From positions 186,001 through 250,000 of the forward strand of contig UCJU01000001.1 of NCBI GenBank assembly GCA_900472925.1: a stretch of 64,000 bases of DNA. The letters run 5' to 3'. This document shows, piece after piece, positions 28,015-36,312 of this stretch. Position numbers and translations under genes: made by a program. Below the pieces are notes generated by a model that saw only the letters and a program-made list of their open reading frames with translations, did not search any database and had not been told where the DNA came from. The first letter of the stretch is position 1. The number at the start of each line of letters is the position of its first letter. Origin of the DNA: Hyphomicrobiales bacterium (GTDB lineage Bacteria > Pseudomonadota > Alphaproteobacteria > Rhizobiales > Rhizobiaceae).

Positions 28015-29304
28015 TTACTTGCGTTTGATCAAGTCCATGAATTTGCCAAGGCCTGCCCGTTTCGCCTTACGGGCGGAGGACCGGCCCGTCACGATGTGAG
28101 CGATCTGCGAGAAGGTTTCGGCAATGGGAGATTTCGCATCGATTTCGCTGATCATGCGCCCGCTATTGGCCGCATTGCCAAACAGCTGCACATCGAAGGG
28201 AATGATGGCAACGGGCTCGATTTCCAGCGGCTCGAAGAAATCCGCAGGCGCAATTTCCGGGCGCTTCAACATGCCGACCTGGTTGAGCACCAGATGCGGA
28301 ACCTTGTCGTTGGGCCTAAGCTTCTTCAATGCGTCCAGAAGGTTCTTGGTGTTTCTAAGATTGGCAAGATCCGGCACGGCCGTAATCACCACCTCGTCCG
28401 CTTCCGCAAGCACGGTTTGCGTCCAGTCCGACCATATATGGGGAACATCCAGAACGGCTACTGGCGCGCTGCGTTGAAGCAGCTCGAGGAGGGGCTGAAA
28501 AGCCAGCCGCTCGAAATCATAAGGCCTGTCGAGAAGAGATGGAGCGGCGAGCAGCGAGAGGTGCTGGGAACATTTGGTCAAAAGACGGTCAAGGAAGACC
28601 TCGTCCAGACGGTCGGGTGCATACACCGCCTCCGCAATGCCCTGTGCCGGGTCCTGATCGAAATCGATATTGGCGGTGCCGAAGGGAAGGTCGAGATCTG
28701 CCAGGATCGTTTCGGTTGAAAACAGACTGGAAATGCCGAACGCGCAGTTATGGGCAATCGTGGAGGAGCCGACACCACCTTTGGCGCCGACGAAAGCGAT
28801 GTTGCGGCCCAGTGGCTCGGCCTCGGGATCAACGAAGATGGCGGAGATCGATGCCAGCAAATCCGGCATCTTGACGGGAGCGACCAGATATTCGGAAATG
28901 CCGTTGCGGATGAGATCGCGGTACAGCGTGATGTCATTGTGGCGGCCCACGATGATGACGCGGGTGGTGGGATCGCAGACTTCCGCAAGCGGGGCCAGAT
29001 CATTGAGCAGGGTTGATGGTTCGCGCGCCGTTTCAAGAATGATCAGGTTGGGTGTCGGGCTGGACGAAAACATGGTTGCGGCAGCTTCGACTTCGCCATT
29101 GGTGACACGCAGGCTGACCTTGTTCATACGACGATCGCCCGACAGACGTTCCATCAGCCGCTGCATGCCCTCGCTCTCGCAAAAGGCGTGGATCGAGATG
29201 CGCGGCAGGGGCCGCAGATCATCCAGATCTCCCATGCGCAAGGGTTCTTCGGCGTAAGGCTCGTCCGAATTTGCTTGCTGGATATCGTAGTTTACCGGGC
29301 TCAT
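28015..29304 (-). CDS. cpaE: Tad pilus localisation protein CpaE/TadZ (CtpF)
   Basis: A 429-residue protein with an N-terminal receiver-like domain (about residues 40-160) and a MinD/ParA-type ATPase domain with the deviant Walker motif FVGAKGGVGSSTIAHNCA near residue 173. TadZ/CpaE proteins place the pilus machine at the cell pole. AGGAAACACA precedes the ATG at 29304. The tail is strongly basic. The receiver-like part seems to lack a full phosphoacceptor pocket, as is usual for TadZ (inference). Confidence 0.93.
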   Translation of the reverse strand: MSPVNYDIQQANSDEPYAEEPLRMGDLDDLRPLPRISIHAFCESEGMQRLMERLSGDRRMNKVSLRVTNGEVEAAATMFSSSPTPNLIILETAREPSTLLNDLAPLAEVCDPTTRVIIVGRHNDITLYRDLIRNGISEYLVAPVKMPDLLASISAIFVDPEAEPLGRNIAFVGAKGGVGSSTIAHNCAFGISSLFSTETILADLDLPFGTANIDFDQDPAQGIAEAVYAPDRLDEVFLDRLLTKCSQHLSLLAAPSLLDRPYDFERLAFQPLLELLQRSAPVAVLDVPHIWSDWTQTVLAEADEVVITAVPDLANLRNTKNLLDALKKLRPNDKVPHLVLNQVGMLKRPEIAPADFFEPLEIEPVAIIPFDVQLFGNAANSGRMISEIDAKSPIAETFSQIAHIVTGRSSARKAKRAGLGKFMDLIKRK

Positions 29305-29341
29305 TGTGTTTCCTGTTGCCGCATGCGTTGCGTGCCGGACG

Positions 29342-30040
29342 TCATTCTGTCGTTGCCGTTGTCTTGCCTGCACGATAGTTCCCGATCACCGCGGAGCGTC
29401 GCTCCGCATCGATCGGACTCATGCCGCGTGGGCCGACGAGATCCATGGGGTTTGCCACCTGCGCGGCCAGATTGTTCTGGGACGCGCAGCCGAAATTGTA
29501 CCAGTTCTTGTTGGAATAGGTGTTGTCGGACAGGTCTTCCGGCCATTGCCCGCACTGCCCTGTCATCGCGGTAACGGCGATGTAGCTCAGGCGGATCGGA
29601 GCCGCATCGCCGGATGGCGCGGCGCGGTACGGTGTCTCGACGATCTTGGCGGAAGCTACGCCCGAAGACATGAGGACCGAACGGACCTGACGTTTGAGGA
29701 TCGATGCCGCCGCGGAATTCACAGAACCCGTCGGGACCTGAATCTGGACGACCCCTGACGATGTTGCGGTGTAGCTCTGGGCAAAGCCCTTGATGTTGTC
29801 TGCCACGCCCACGGTCAGGCGGTTGTCGCCCGCCGACACGGCAATATCCAGGGAATGCTGTGCTTCCGAAAGCGTGATCGGGTGGCGGGTCCGGTAGTCG
29901 TCAGGTATGGCACCTGTCGACATCGGGTCGCGCGCGCATCCTTGCGCCAGCGCTGCCGTCGTCAAGAGTGCCAGCAACAAACCGGCACGGCCGATGACGG
30001 GTCTGTGGGTGGAGGGCTTCATCTGATGCATCTTTGTCAT
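29342..30040 (-). CDS. cpaD: Tad pilus lipoprotein CpaD (CtpE)
   Basis: A 232-residue outer-membrane-linked protein with a lipobox (LAQGC, Cys at residue 35) and the CpaD-family C-terminal region with NLAAQVANPMDLVGPRGMSPIDAERR. CpaD stabilises the secretin. The ATG at 30040 overlaps the cpaC stop by 4 bases (ATGA), which decides the start over later ATGs at 30031 and 30022. Confidence 0.93.
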   Translation of the reverse strand: MTKMHQMKPSTHRPVIGRAGLLLALLTTAALAQGCARDPMSTGAIPDDYRTRHPITLSEAQHSLDIAVSAGDNRLTVGVADNIKGFAQSYTATSSGVVQIQVPTGSVNSAAASILKRQVRSVLMSSGVASAKIVETPYRAAPSGDAAPIRLSYIAVTAMTGQCGQWPEDLSDNTYSNKNWYNFGCASQNNLAAQVANPMDLVGPRGMSPIDAERRSAVIGNYRAGKTTATTE

Positions 30041-31629
30041 TTGTAGATAAACCCTACCGAGCCCTGATAGGGCTGTGCCTGAGCCTGTTGCTTTTTGCTG
30101 TAAACCTTGTTCACCCGGTTCATGAAATACATGGCCGCATCATTGTCCGGATTGAAGTTGTCGTCAGGCCGGGCGATTTCGTTGCGCGCGACCGGGCGAA
30201 CGAGGTAAGGCGTCGCGATGATGACCAGTTCGGTTTCATTGCGAATGAAATCCTTGCTGCGGAACAGCGTGCCGAGAACCGGCACCTTGGAGACGCCGGG
30301 TATGCCGGACATCGCCTGGCGAACATTGTCCTGCACCAGACCGGCGATGACGATGGAGCCCCCGGATGGAAGCTCCACGCTGGTGGAGGCCTCGCGCTTG
30401 CGGATCGACAGATAGGTGCTGCCAGGAACATTGATGCTGCTACCGTTGCCGGTCGCTGCACTGCCTTCGTAGGTCGGCTCGGACACATTGGTCTCGATTT
30501 TCAGGCTGATCCGTCCAGGAGAGAGCACCACTGGCCGGAAATTCAGCTCGATGCCGTAGTCGACGGTGTCGGTCGAACGCGTCACGGTCGGGCGCCCCGT
30601 TGTGTCGTCAATGGCCACCTGCTGTTCAGCAGGCAGACGAAACTCGCCGCCGACATAGAACTTGGCTTGCTCACCTGAAATGGCCGTCAGGCTTGGTTCG
30701 GCAAGGGTGCGCATGACGCCTGCCTGTTCCATGGCGTTGAAATAGCTGCCGAGTGTCAGCTTGCCGATTGTGCCCGCGACGTTGCCTGTACCGGCGAGAC
30801 CGATGGCATTGCCGAGGTTTGCCGGGTTGGAGAATGCGATGCGTCCGCCCAAATCGCTGCCCGAACCGCTGATCGATCCGTTGAAGCCGAGTTGCTTCAG
30901 AACCTGACGGCTGACTTCCGCCACGGTGACCTTCAATGTGACCTGGTCTTCACCTTCGATGGTCAACATATTGACGATGGAAGATTGCTGACGGTTTTCC
31001 GCGAAAATCGCCACGGCCCCATCACCGTTGCTCTGGCTGGTCTCGGTAATGTTGCGCGTCGTTGCTTCACCGCCCTTGATAAAGGCAGATGCGAGCTGAA
31101 CTGCGCGCGCAGAATCCTGCGGGGTACGAACGCTGCCTGACAGCACGATGTTGTCGGATACGATTTCGACACGAATGTCCGATTCTGGAATGAACCGGCG
31201 CAAATTGGCCTGAAGGCCGGAAATATCGCGCTCGACTTCAAGATCGAGACTGACGATTTCCTGGCCTTGGTCACCGAAGATGAAAATATTCGTCTGGCCG
31301 ACCGATTTGCCGAACAGATAAATACGACGCGAACTGCGCGTTACGGCATCTGCCATGCTGGGGTCGGCAACGAGAATGTCGTGGGCGTCCTGCGGCAGGT
31401 CGATGACGAGTGCCTTGTTCAGGCCCAGCTTCAGACGCTTGCGAACACCCTGGCCACTTTCATTGATCCGCACGATGCTGGCGCTTTGTGCGAGCGCCTC
31501 ACGCGTTGACAGGCCAGACGGAAGATTCAGTCCGGGAAAGCCGGAAAACGCGATGCAAAACGCCAATCCACCGGTGACGGAGGAGCGCATGGTCTGTTTC
31601 AGGCGCAGAAACGTGTAAGGTGTGATCAT
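30037..31629 (-). CDS. cpaC: Tad pilus secretin CpaC/RcpA (CtpD)
   Basis: A 530-residue outer-membrane secretin. An N-terminal signal region (TGGLAFCIAFSGFPG) is followed by a pilus N-terminal domain (LKLGLNKALVIDLPQDAHDILVADPSMADAV, about residues 65-95), a BON-like segment, and the secretin core from about 240 with PSGGSIVIAGLVQDN and the VPVLGTLFRSKDF block that marks secretins. It forms the pilus exit channel. Its ATG overlaps the cpaB stop by 4 bases. Confidence 0.96.
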   Translation of the reverse strand: MITPYTFLRLKQTMRSSVTGGLAFCIAFSGFPGLNLPSGLSTREALAQSASIVRINESGQGVRKRLKLGLNKALVIDLPQDAHDILVADPSMADAVTRSSRRIYLFGKSVGQTNIFIFGDQGQEIVSLDLEVERDISGLQANLRRFIPESDIRVEIVSDNIVLSGSVRTPQDSARAVQLASAFIKGGEATTRNITETSQSNGDGAVAIFAENRQQSSIVNMLTIEGEDQVTLKVTVAEVSRQVLKQLGFNGSISGSGSDLGGRIAFSNPANLGNAIGLAGTGNVAGTIGKLTLGSYFNAMEQAGVMRTLAEPSLTAISGEQAKFYVGGEFRLPAEQQVAIDDTTGRPTVTRSTDTVDYGIELNFRPVVLSPGRISLKIETNVSEPTYEGSAATGNGSSINVPGSTYLSIRKREASTSVELPSGGSIVIAGLVQDNVRQAMSGIPGVSKVPVLGTLFRSKDFIRNETELVIIATPYLVRPVARNEIARPDDNFNPDNDAAMYFMNRVNKVYSKKQQAQAQPYQGSVGFIYK

Positions 31630-32435
31630 TGTGACGACCCTCCCTGTCCTTCCCGGACGATCGAGCCGGATTTGATGACTTGAATGGCCGGTCGTCCCGA
31701 GCCGCCGCTCAAGAGATAATTGGCCGATGTGGCGTCGCTGTCCTGGGCGTCGGCGACCGAGCGTAGGGACAGCGTCAGGCGATCCGCCATCTGTTGCGCG
31801 ACGATCATGATTTTTGCCTGCTCGGCCGTCAGTTCAAGGGTTGCGGTTGCGCCAACGACAGCGGACTTGCCGTCTTCGCCTTCCTTGATCTGCTGATCGA
31901 TGGCAAGGACGCGCACATTGTTCAAAACGTTCTCGGTCAGGAAGCTGCCACCATCGCCCTTGCGAACCATGATCACATCGACACGGTCGTTGGGCAGCAC
32001 GAAACCGCCAGCACCCGTAGCGACAGAAATTTCCGTGGCGACGGCACGCATGCCCGCTGGCAGAAGAGCAGACATGATGCGTGTGCTGGAATCGACCACT
32101 TTTTCCGGCCTGAGCGGCTCGCCTTCGAACAAAGGCAGTCGCACGACGGAGCCGGTCAGTTCGGTGACCGCATCCGGCCTTTTGGCCTCGGTGACAAAAT
32201 TGTCGTTGATGCTGCCCTGCGGCCAGGGTGCCCAGCGCAAGGAGTCTGCACTCAGGCGGCTACCCACAGGCAGATTGACCGAGGAAACCAATACGTTGAC
32301 CGTCGGCTCTTTCTGAATGATGGCTTCCGCCTGTTCAACGACCTGCTGAGGGCCGCCAAGCTGCATGGCCAGCAAACCGGCTAAACCGGCGGCTACCACA
32401 GCAACGGACAGAATGATGACACGCGACGGCTTCAT
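31626..32435 (-). CDS. cpaB: Tad pilus assembly protein CpaB/RcpC (CtpC)
   Basis: A 269-residue periplasmic protein with an N-terminal membrane anchor (IILSVAVVAAGLAGLLAM) and an SAF domain (VSSVNLPVGSRLSADSLRWAPWP, about residues 50-72), then the RcpC/CpaB region with RVDVIMVRKGD. Thought to modulate the secretin channel. The C-terminus is Gly/Ser rich. The next gene upstream is cpaA, 127 bases away, leaving room for a second promoter. Confidence 0.93.
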   Translation of the reverse strand: MKPSRVIILSVAVVAAGLAGLLAMQLGGPQQVVEQAEAIIQKEPTVNVLVSSVNLPVGSRLSADSLRWAPWPQGSINDNFVTEAKRPDAVTELTGSVVRLPLFEGEPLRPEKVVDSSTRIMSALLPAGMRAVATEISVATGAGGFVLPNDRVDVIMVRKGDGGSFLTENVLNNVRVLAIDQQIKEGEDGKSAVVGATATLELTAEQAKIMIVAQQMADRLTLSLRSVADAQDSDATSANYLLSGGSGRPAIQVIKSGSIVREGQGGSSQ

Positions 32436-32562
32436 AGTTGGACCTTGAAAGAGTCAGAATCTCTGATCCCAACCTTGGCCCGCCATTGGTGTAATTATAG
32501 TTAATAAAATGTATCGGCGCGTGGTTAATGAGAAATAAACAGCGCAATTCGAAAATGCGACT

Positions 32563-33075
32563 TCAAAGCATATGTTGCATGGCAAGTTGCACGATGGGTG
32601 CTTCGGGGTAGGTCACAAGACCGCCGGCAGCAATAGCAATGCCGTAAGGCACTTTCTTTGCGACAAGAAATGAGTCTGGAACAGGCATACCTATTGCCAA
32701 AATCTCCTGTTGATAGGAGCGGATAAATAATATCCCTAAGGTTAGAATCCCGCCTAGGATGGCGACCGAAACCATGTATGCGGCAAGATGGACGTTAAAA
32801 CCAAACCAGACTGCTGATGCGGTCAAGAGCTTGGCATCGCCTCCTCCCATCGTGTTCAGAGCGAAAAGGCCGAAGCTGCATACGAGTACTAGAAGAGCAG
32901 CGAGTAAGCTCATCGCGAATGTGTGCCAGTCCATCCCTGAAAGCGGCGCGATCAGACAGAATGAACCCAACAAGATAATAGAAATTTTATTCGGTATGGT
33001 CATTGTGAAGAGATCGTTCACAGCAGCAAGCGCCAGGCAAAATGGAAGAATAAGGAAGACTGCAGCGATGACCAT
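32563..33075 (-). CDS. cpaA: Prepilin peptidase CpaA/TadV (CtpB)
   Basis: A 170-residue polytopic A24-family aspartic protease. Catalytic aspartates are D21 (AAVNDLFTMTIPN) and D80 in the GGGDAKLL (GxGD-type) motif. It lacks the N-methylation domain of PilD, as expected for TadV, and should cleave the Flp pilin encoded just upstream. AT-richer than the genes around it. Between it and the pilin gene lies a 12-bp stem-loop. Confidence 0.93.
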   Translation of the reverse strand: MVIAAVFLILPFCLALAAVNDLFTMTIPNKISIILLGSFCLIAPLSGMDWHTFAMSLLAALLVLVCSFGLFALNTMGGGDAKLLTASAVWFGFNVHLAAYMVSVAILGGILTLGILFIRSYQQEILAIGMPVPDSFLVAKKVPYGIAIAAGGLVTYPEAPIVQLAMQHML

Positions 33076-33109
33076 GTCTTGCGTCCCTTTTAGAGTGCCC
33101 GCGTAAAGG

Positions 33110-33138
33110 AATACGCCGCCCGGATAGGGCGGCGTATT
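33110..33138. terminator. Stem-loop between the pilin gene and cpaA
   Basis: AATACGCCGCCC at 33110-33121 pairs perfectly with 33127-33138 around a 5-base loop, 21 bases after the pilin stop. The minus-strand tail is only TCCTTT, so it likely acts as a partial terminator or mRNA stabiliser that keeps pilin output above that of the machinery genes (inference). Confidence 0.6.
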
Positions 33139-33159
33139 ATACGTTCCATTCGATAGTGA

Positions 33160-33354
33160 TCAGGTTGGGTTCGTTCTCGCAGGAGCGTTTGCATTGATAC
33201 GAGCGGACAAGTTGTCAAAGAATGCGTTCAGTCGGGTACCAACTGCGGTCGCGCCAGTAATGATAGCAACGGAAATGAGGGCTGCGATCAGGCCGTATTC
33301 GATGGCGGTCGCGCCGGACTCGTCTTTCATGAAGCGAGCGAAAATGTTTGTCAT
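33160..33354 (-). CDS. ctpA: Flp/Fap family type IVb pilin (CtpA)
   Basis: A 64-residue prepilin. The prepilin peptidase site is ESG|ATAIEYGLIA: cleavage after the Gly at residue 14, with Glu at +5 and Tyr at +6, the Flp signature. A single hydrophobic helix follows, then a short Ala/Asn/Pro-rich tail. It is the structural subunit of the Tad/Ctp pilus used in surface attachment. GGAG stands before the ATG. First gene of the leftward operon; a TATAAT box lies about 75 bases upstream. Confidence 0.95.
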   Translation of the reverse strand: MTNIFARFMKDESGATAIEYGLIAALISVAIITGATAVGTRLNAFFDNLSARINANAPARTNPT

Positions 33355-33427
33355 GCGGGTTCTCCAAAACTCTTCGATTGTTGTTCAGCACGCCGACAAC
33401 TGTTTTCCGCTGTTCGGTTACGCTCAA

Positions 33428-33433
33428 ATTATA
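33428..33433 (-). promoter_or_regulatory. Candidate -10 box of the pilin operon
   Basis: A perfect TATAAT on the minus strand, 74 bases upstream of the pilin ATG. No strong -35 hexamer is seen at 16-18 bases, so an activator may be needed. Confidence 0.4.
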
Positions 33434-33600
33434 GAAGGTCGATTTCCAACGACTTAAAAAATCTCCTTAAAAATCAGTTAATGGAGGGTGTAATTGAGGA
33501 TAGTAAACAATAAATCAAAGTAGAAATTCAATATTTATGTACCGTCTGTAGTCCGCACACAGACAGCTTTTCGGCTCACACTTGATGCCCTGAAATGCGT

Positions 33601-33630
33601 TTCACGGCGGTGCAAGTGCTGTTTTATAAT
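33601..33630 (+). promoter_or_regulatory. Candidate promoter of the divergent pilus-domain gene
   Basis: TTCACG and TATAAT separated by 18 bases, about 150 bases upstream of the ATG at 33782. Confidence 0.3.
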
Positions 33631-33781
33631 GGCGCATGACGCATAATGGACCAAGAGCGCCTGGCCGTCGTAACCCAAGCAGTGCCGTTATGGGATTCTG
33701 ACTTAACCGTTCATTCACCAATCCCGCGCATGGTATTTTCGATAAAGTGCGTTACGAGTGAACCAAGGCTGTCCATATCCC

Positions 33782-34192
33782 ATGCTCTCCGCTTCCATAG
33801 CCAGAATTGCTGCGACCTTGACGGTGCTTTTGGCAACGTCGGCACCGCTTATGGCTGCAGATGGTGATATGTTGCGTGTGTCTATGAACCACGCACGGGT
33901 TCTGAAACTTGATCGCCCTGTCAGCAAAGTCATCATCGGCAATTCCAAGGTCGCAGATGCAACGGTCGCAGACGCGACCACGATCGTCCTGACCGGGCGC
34001 AGCTTCGGAACCACAAATCTCGTTCTTCTGGATGCTGACGGCAACGCCATCGTTGATGAACGTGTGCTGGTGTCTATCGATGAGGGCAACACAGTCCGCG
34101 TTTTCCGTCAAACCGCGCGCACCGTTCTTTCCTGCACACCGAACTGTGAAGAACACTCCCCAAATGAGGGCGCGACCAGTACCGGTCAGTAA
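33782..34192 (+). CDS. Secreted pilus N-terminal-domain protein (CpaC N-domain paralogue)
   Basis: A 136-residue protein with a signal peptide (IAATLTVLLATSAPLMA, cleavage near residue 27) and one domain matching the N-terminal region of CpaC: MNHARVLKLDRPVSKVIIGNSKVADATVADATTIVLTGRSFGTTNLVLLDADGN seen in short blocks. It lacks the secretin barrel and ends with two cysteines (SCTPNC) and a Ser/Thr tail. Divergent from the pilin operon, so it is probably an accessory periplasmic piece of the pilus channel (inference). A GTG at 33758 in frame is an alternative start. Confidence 0.8.
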   Translation: MLSASIARIAATLTVLLATSAPLMAADGDMLRVSMNHARVLKLDRPVSKVIIGNSKVADATVADATTIVLTGRSFGTTNLVLLDADGNAIVDERVLVSIDEGNTVRVFRQTARTVLSCTPNCEEHSPNEGATSTGQ

Positions 34193-34275
34193 TTTATTGT
34201 TGGATGTTTGAAGAGAACATGACGAGACGCCGCTCGCTTTAACAGGCGCCCAGCATCGAACACATGCAAGATAAG

Positions 34276-34308
34276 AAGCGCTCGTCCGCCCGGAGGGCGT
34301 TGCTTTTT
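34276..34308 (+). terminator. Terminator after the pilus-domain gene
   Basis: CGCCC-GGA-GGGCG core (34287-34299) with AAGC/GCTT outer pairing and a TTTTT run at 34304-34308. Confidence 0.6.
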
Positions 34309-34359
34309 CAATGCGAATTTTCAGGTAAGTGATTGATCTGGCTAAGATCAAAAATGGAA

Positions 34360-34446
34360 TGGTGCCCAGAAGAGGACTCGAACCTCCACACCCTTTCGAG
34401 TACCAGCACCTGAAGCTGGCGCGTCTACCAATTCCGCCATCTGGGC
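34360..34446 (-). tRNA. tRNA-Leu (anticodon CAG)
   Basis: Read on the minus strand, an 87-base tRNA begins GCCCAGATGGCGGAATTGGT, has an anticodon stem CCAGC/GCTGG around loop TTCAGGT (anticodon CAG), a long variable arm typical of class II tRNAs, a TTCGAGTCC T-loop, and an encoded CCA end at 34360-34362. The acceptor stem GCCCAGA pairs with TCTGGGC. Confidence 0.95.
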
Positions 34447-34597
34447 GACGAGGAGCCATGTACGGGGGCAGCCGTCTGGTGTCAACAGAGATTTTGAAGT
34501 TTTGTGACGATCACTGATTTTTCAGTGAAAAAATCGATTGTTGCGGTGGTCAACTCTCATAGGATGCCGGCAACCATCTCTAAAAGCGGTTCAAGAA

Positions 34598-34912
34598 TCA
34601 GGTGTCGAGGCCTTCGTTTTTCGATCTATCGAGGTGGCCGAGGTCCTGGTCGGGGTCGATGACATCGCGGACGCGTCGCTTCAGTTCTTTCGCGCCGGGG
34701 AAACCACCATCTCGTTTGCGCTCCCAGATGACATGCCCGTCCACCTGAATTTCAAAGCGCCCGCCGGTTGCCGGAACCAGAGCGACTTCACCAATGCTTT
34801 CGGCGAATGTCTGCAGCAACTCCTGCGCCATCCATGACGAGCGCAGGAGCCAGTTGCACTGGGTGCAGTAAACAATGCATATGCGTGGTTTGGAGGTGAC
34901 GTCGTCTGCCAT
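34598..34912 (-). CDS. SelT/SelW/SelH family (Rdx) thioredoxin-like protein
   Basis: A 104-residue protein with a CxxC redox motif in IVYCTQCNWLLRSSW near residue 15, then VPATGGRFEIQVDGHVIWERKRDGGFPGAKELKRRVRD, the Rdx family pattern. Both positions are Cys, so no selenocysteine is used. Related eukaryotic proteins act as small thiol reductases; bacterial function is not established. GAGGG precedes the ATG at 34912; an upstream extension to 35023 is rejected. Confidence 0.88.
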   Translation of the reverse strand: MADDVTSKPRICIVYCTQCNWLLRSSWMAQELLQTFAESIGEVALVPATGGRFEIQVDGHVIWERKRDGGFPGAKELKRRVRDVIDPDQDLGHLDRSKNEGLDT

Positions 34913-34977
34913 GGTGCCCTCATTGGTTCTGGACGGATAATTCTTCAGCGGGCGGGTGTTTACAAGGGGTGATCCGC

Positions 34978-35505
34978 TTACGCCGTTGTGCCGATCCGTT
35001 TGTAAAAAAATGTGGTGCCGCAATATGCGCCATCTGGAAACAGCGCATAGTCGGGAATGACGCCCACGCGTTCCCAGCCGAACCGAGGGTAGATCGCCTC
35101 TGCCTCGCTGCCAGTGGCTGTATCGAGAACCAGAAGCGTTCGCCCGCGTTTTGCAGCCTCTGCCTCCACCTGTGTCATCAGTTTGCGGGAAAGGCCGAGA
35201 CCACGGGCCGAGCGGTGCACCAGAAGCTTCATCAGATCACCCCGGTGGGGCTGGTTGGGCTTCGAGGCAAGTCCGATTTGAACCGTGCCGACCGTTCTCC
35301 CGTCCACGTCCGCCACCACATGGATCGTATCGCCGTGATCCACGGCCTGTGCCACACCTTGCCAATATGGCGACGCATCAGCAGGGACAAAAGGCAGCAT
35401 GAAGCCGACGGAGGCGCCACCATTGACGCAATCCGACAGGATTTCGCAAAGGTCAGGTAGCACGGCCAAGGTCTCATCGCCGGTCAATGTACGGATGGTC
35501 GTCAT
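34978..35505 (-). CDS. GNAT family N-acetyltransferase
   Basis: A 175-residue acetyltransferase. The acetyl-CoA loop is in the LMKLLVHRSARGLGLSRKLM segment (RxxGxG-like, about residues 90-108). Two further strands, TLLVLDTATGSEAEAIYPRFGWERVG, match the GNAT C-terminal half. Substrate unknown. It begins 19 bases after the XRE-cupin regulator stop and is most likely cotranscribed with it. Confidence 0.85.
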   Translation of the reverse strand: MTTIRTLTGDETLAVLPDLCEILSDCVNGGASVGFMLPFVPADASPYWQGVAQAVDHGDTIHVVADVDGRTVGTVQIGLASKPNQPHRGDLMKLLVHRSARGLGLSRKLMTQVEAEAAKRGRTLLVLDTATGSEAEAIYPRFGWERVGVIPDYALFPDGAYCGTTFFYKRIGTTA

Positions 35506-35524
35506 TCAATATCTCCTGAAAATA

Positions 35525-36103
35525 TCAGCGCCGGCGCTGGTCCAGCACTACGGCATAGCGGGCAGGGGTGTCGGTGGGGTTGTGGAATGTGTGTCCGTCG
35601 CCCACGGGCATGAACAGGCAATCGCCGGGGTCCATCCGGTGCACGTCTTCGCCCATCGTCATCTCGATGCTGCCCTCCAGCAGCCACACATATTGCGTCA
35701 TGCCACGGCTTGCGGCGTGCGGCGGAAAGCTGACTTTCGCGTGGGCCGGGAAATTCACCTCGACAATATCGACGTCGGAGCCGGTACGGGGAGGGGAGAC
35801 GGCGCGACGCACATAGCCCGTATCAGGGTCCTGCCAGATCGGTTGTTCTCGTCTTCTGATCAGGGGAGAAACGCTGTCTCCATCTTCGGCAAAGAAACCT
35901 GACAAGGAGAGCCCAAGGGCCGCGCAAATGCGCGCCAAAAGCGACGCTGTGGGGCTGGCCTCTCCGCGCTCGATTCGGGAAATCATGGCGCGGCTGACGC
36001 CGGATGCGTTGGCAAGTTGATCAAGCGTCAGATTGCCGTGTGTTCGCAATTGCTTGATGCGTTCCGCCACAGAGCGTTCGAAGATGCTGATGTCATTTTC
36101 CAT
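35525..36103 (-). CDS. XRE family regulator with C-terminal cupin domain
   Basis: A 192-residue repressor-like protein. Residues 10-65 form an HTH (LTLDQLANASGVSRAMISRIERGEASPTASLLARI) and residues 110-190 a cupin (VWLLEGSIEMTMGEDVHRMDPGDCLFMPVGDGHTFHN). Such regulators usually sense a small metabolite in the cupin and control a neighbouring enzyme gene; the GNAT gene downstream is the likely partner. The region upstream is AT rich (36104-36130). Confidence 0.88.
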   Translation of the reverse strand: MENDISIFERSVAERIKQLRTHGNLTLDQLANASGVSRAMISRIERGEASPTASLLARICAALGLSLSGFFAEDGDSVSPLIRRREQPIWQDPDTGYVRRAVSPPRTGSDVDIVEVNFPAHAKVSFPPHAASRGMTQYVWLLEGSIEMTMGEDVHRMDPGDCLFMPVGDGHTFHNPTDTPARYAVVLDQRRR

Positions 36104-36291
36104 TATATAAGAATAATAATCCTACATAATGGAGTCAATGTGCTTTCTGGTCAGATTGCATCTTCGTGAAGGCGTGATCTGCCCTCGCAATGCGCTTCAA
36201 CACCCACAAGCGCAGTGTTATGCCGATCTGACAGGCTGAAAAGCCCAACTTAAAAGGCTTTTAACCAAATTCCCGCTTTTCCAGCGCAAAA

Positions 36292-36312
36292 GCCCCTGCT
36301 ATAGCGCGGGGC
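36292..36312 (+). promoter_or_regulatory. Hairpin or extended -10 abutting the lepA start codon
   Basis: GCCCC at 36292-36296 pairs with GGGGC at 36308-36312, which touches the lepA ATG at 36313; the loop holds GCTATAGC, itself self-complementary. The loop also reads TGC-TATAGC, an extended -10-like element that would put transcription start at the ATG. Either a start-codon hairpin or a leaderless mRNA is possible. Confidence 0.4.

Larger units (their letters stand above)
33355..33781. other. 427-base divergent regulatory region of the pilus locus
   Basis: AT-rich, with no credible gene. It separates the pilin operon (left) from a small pilus-domain gene (right). TATAAT hexamers occur on the minus strand at 33428-33433 and on the plus strand at 33625-33630. 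Nothing else recognisable was found. Confidence 0.6.
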
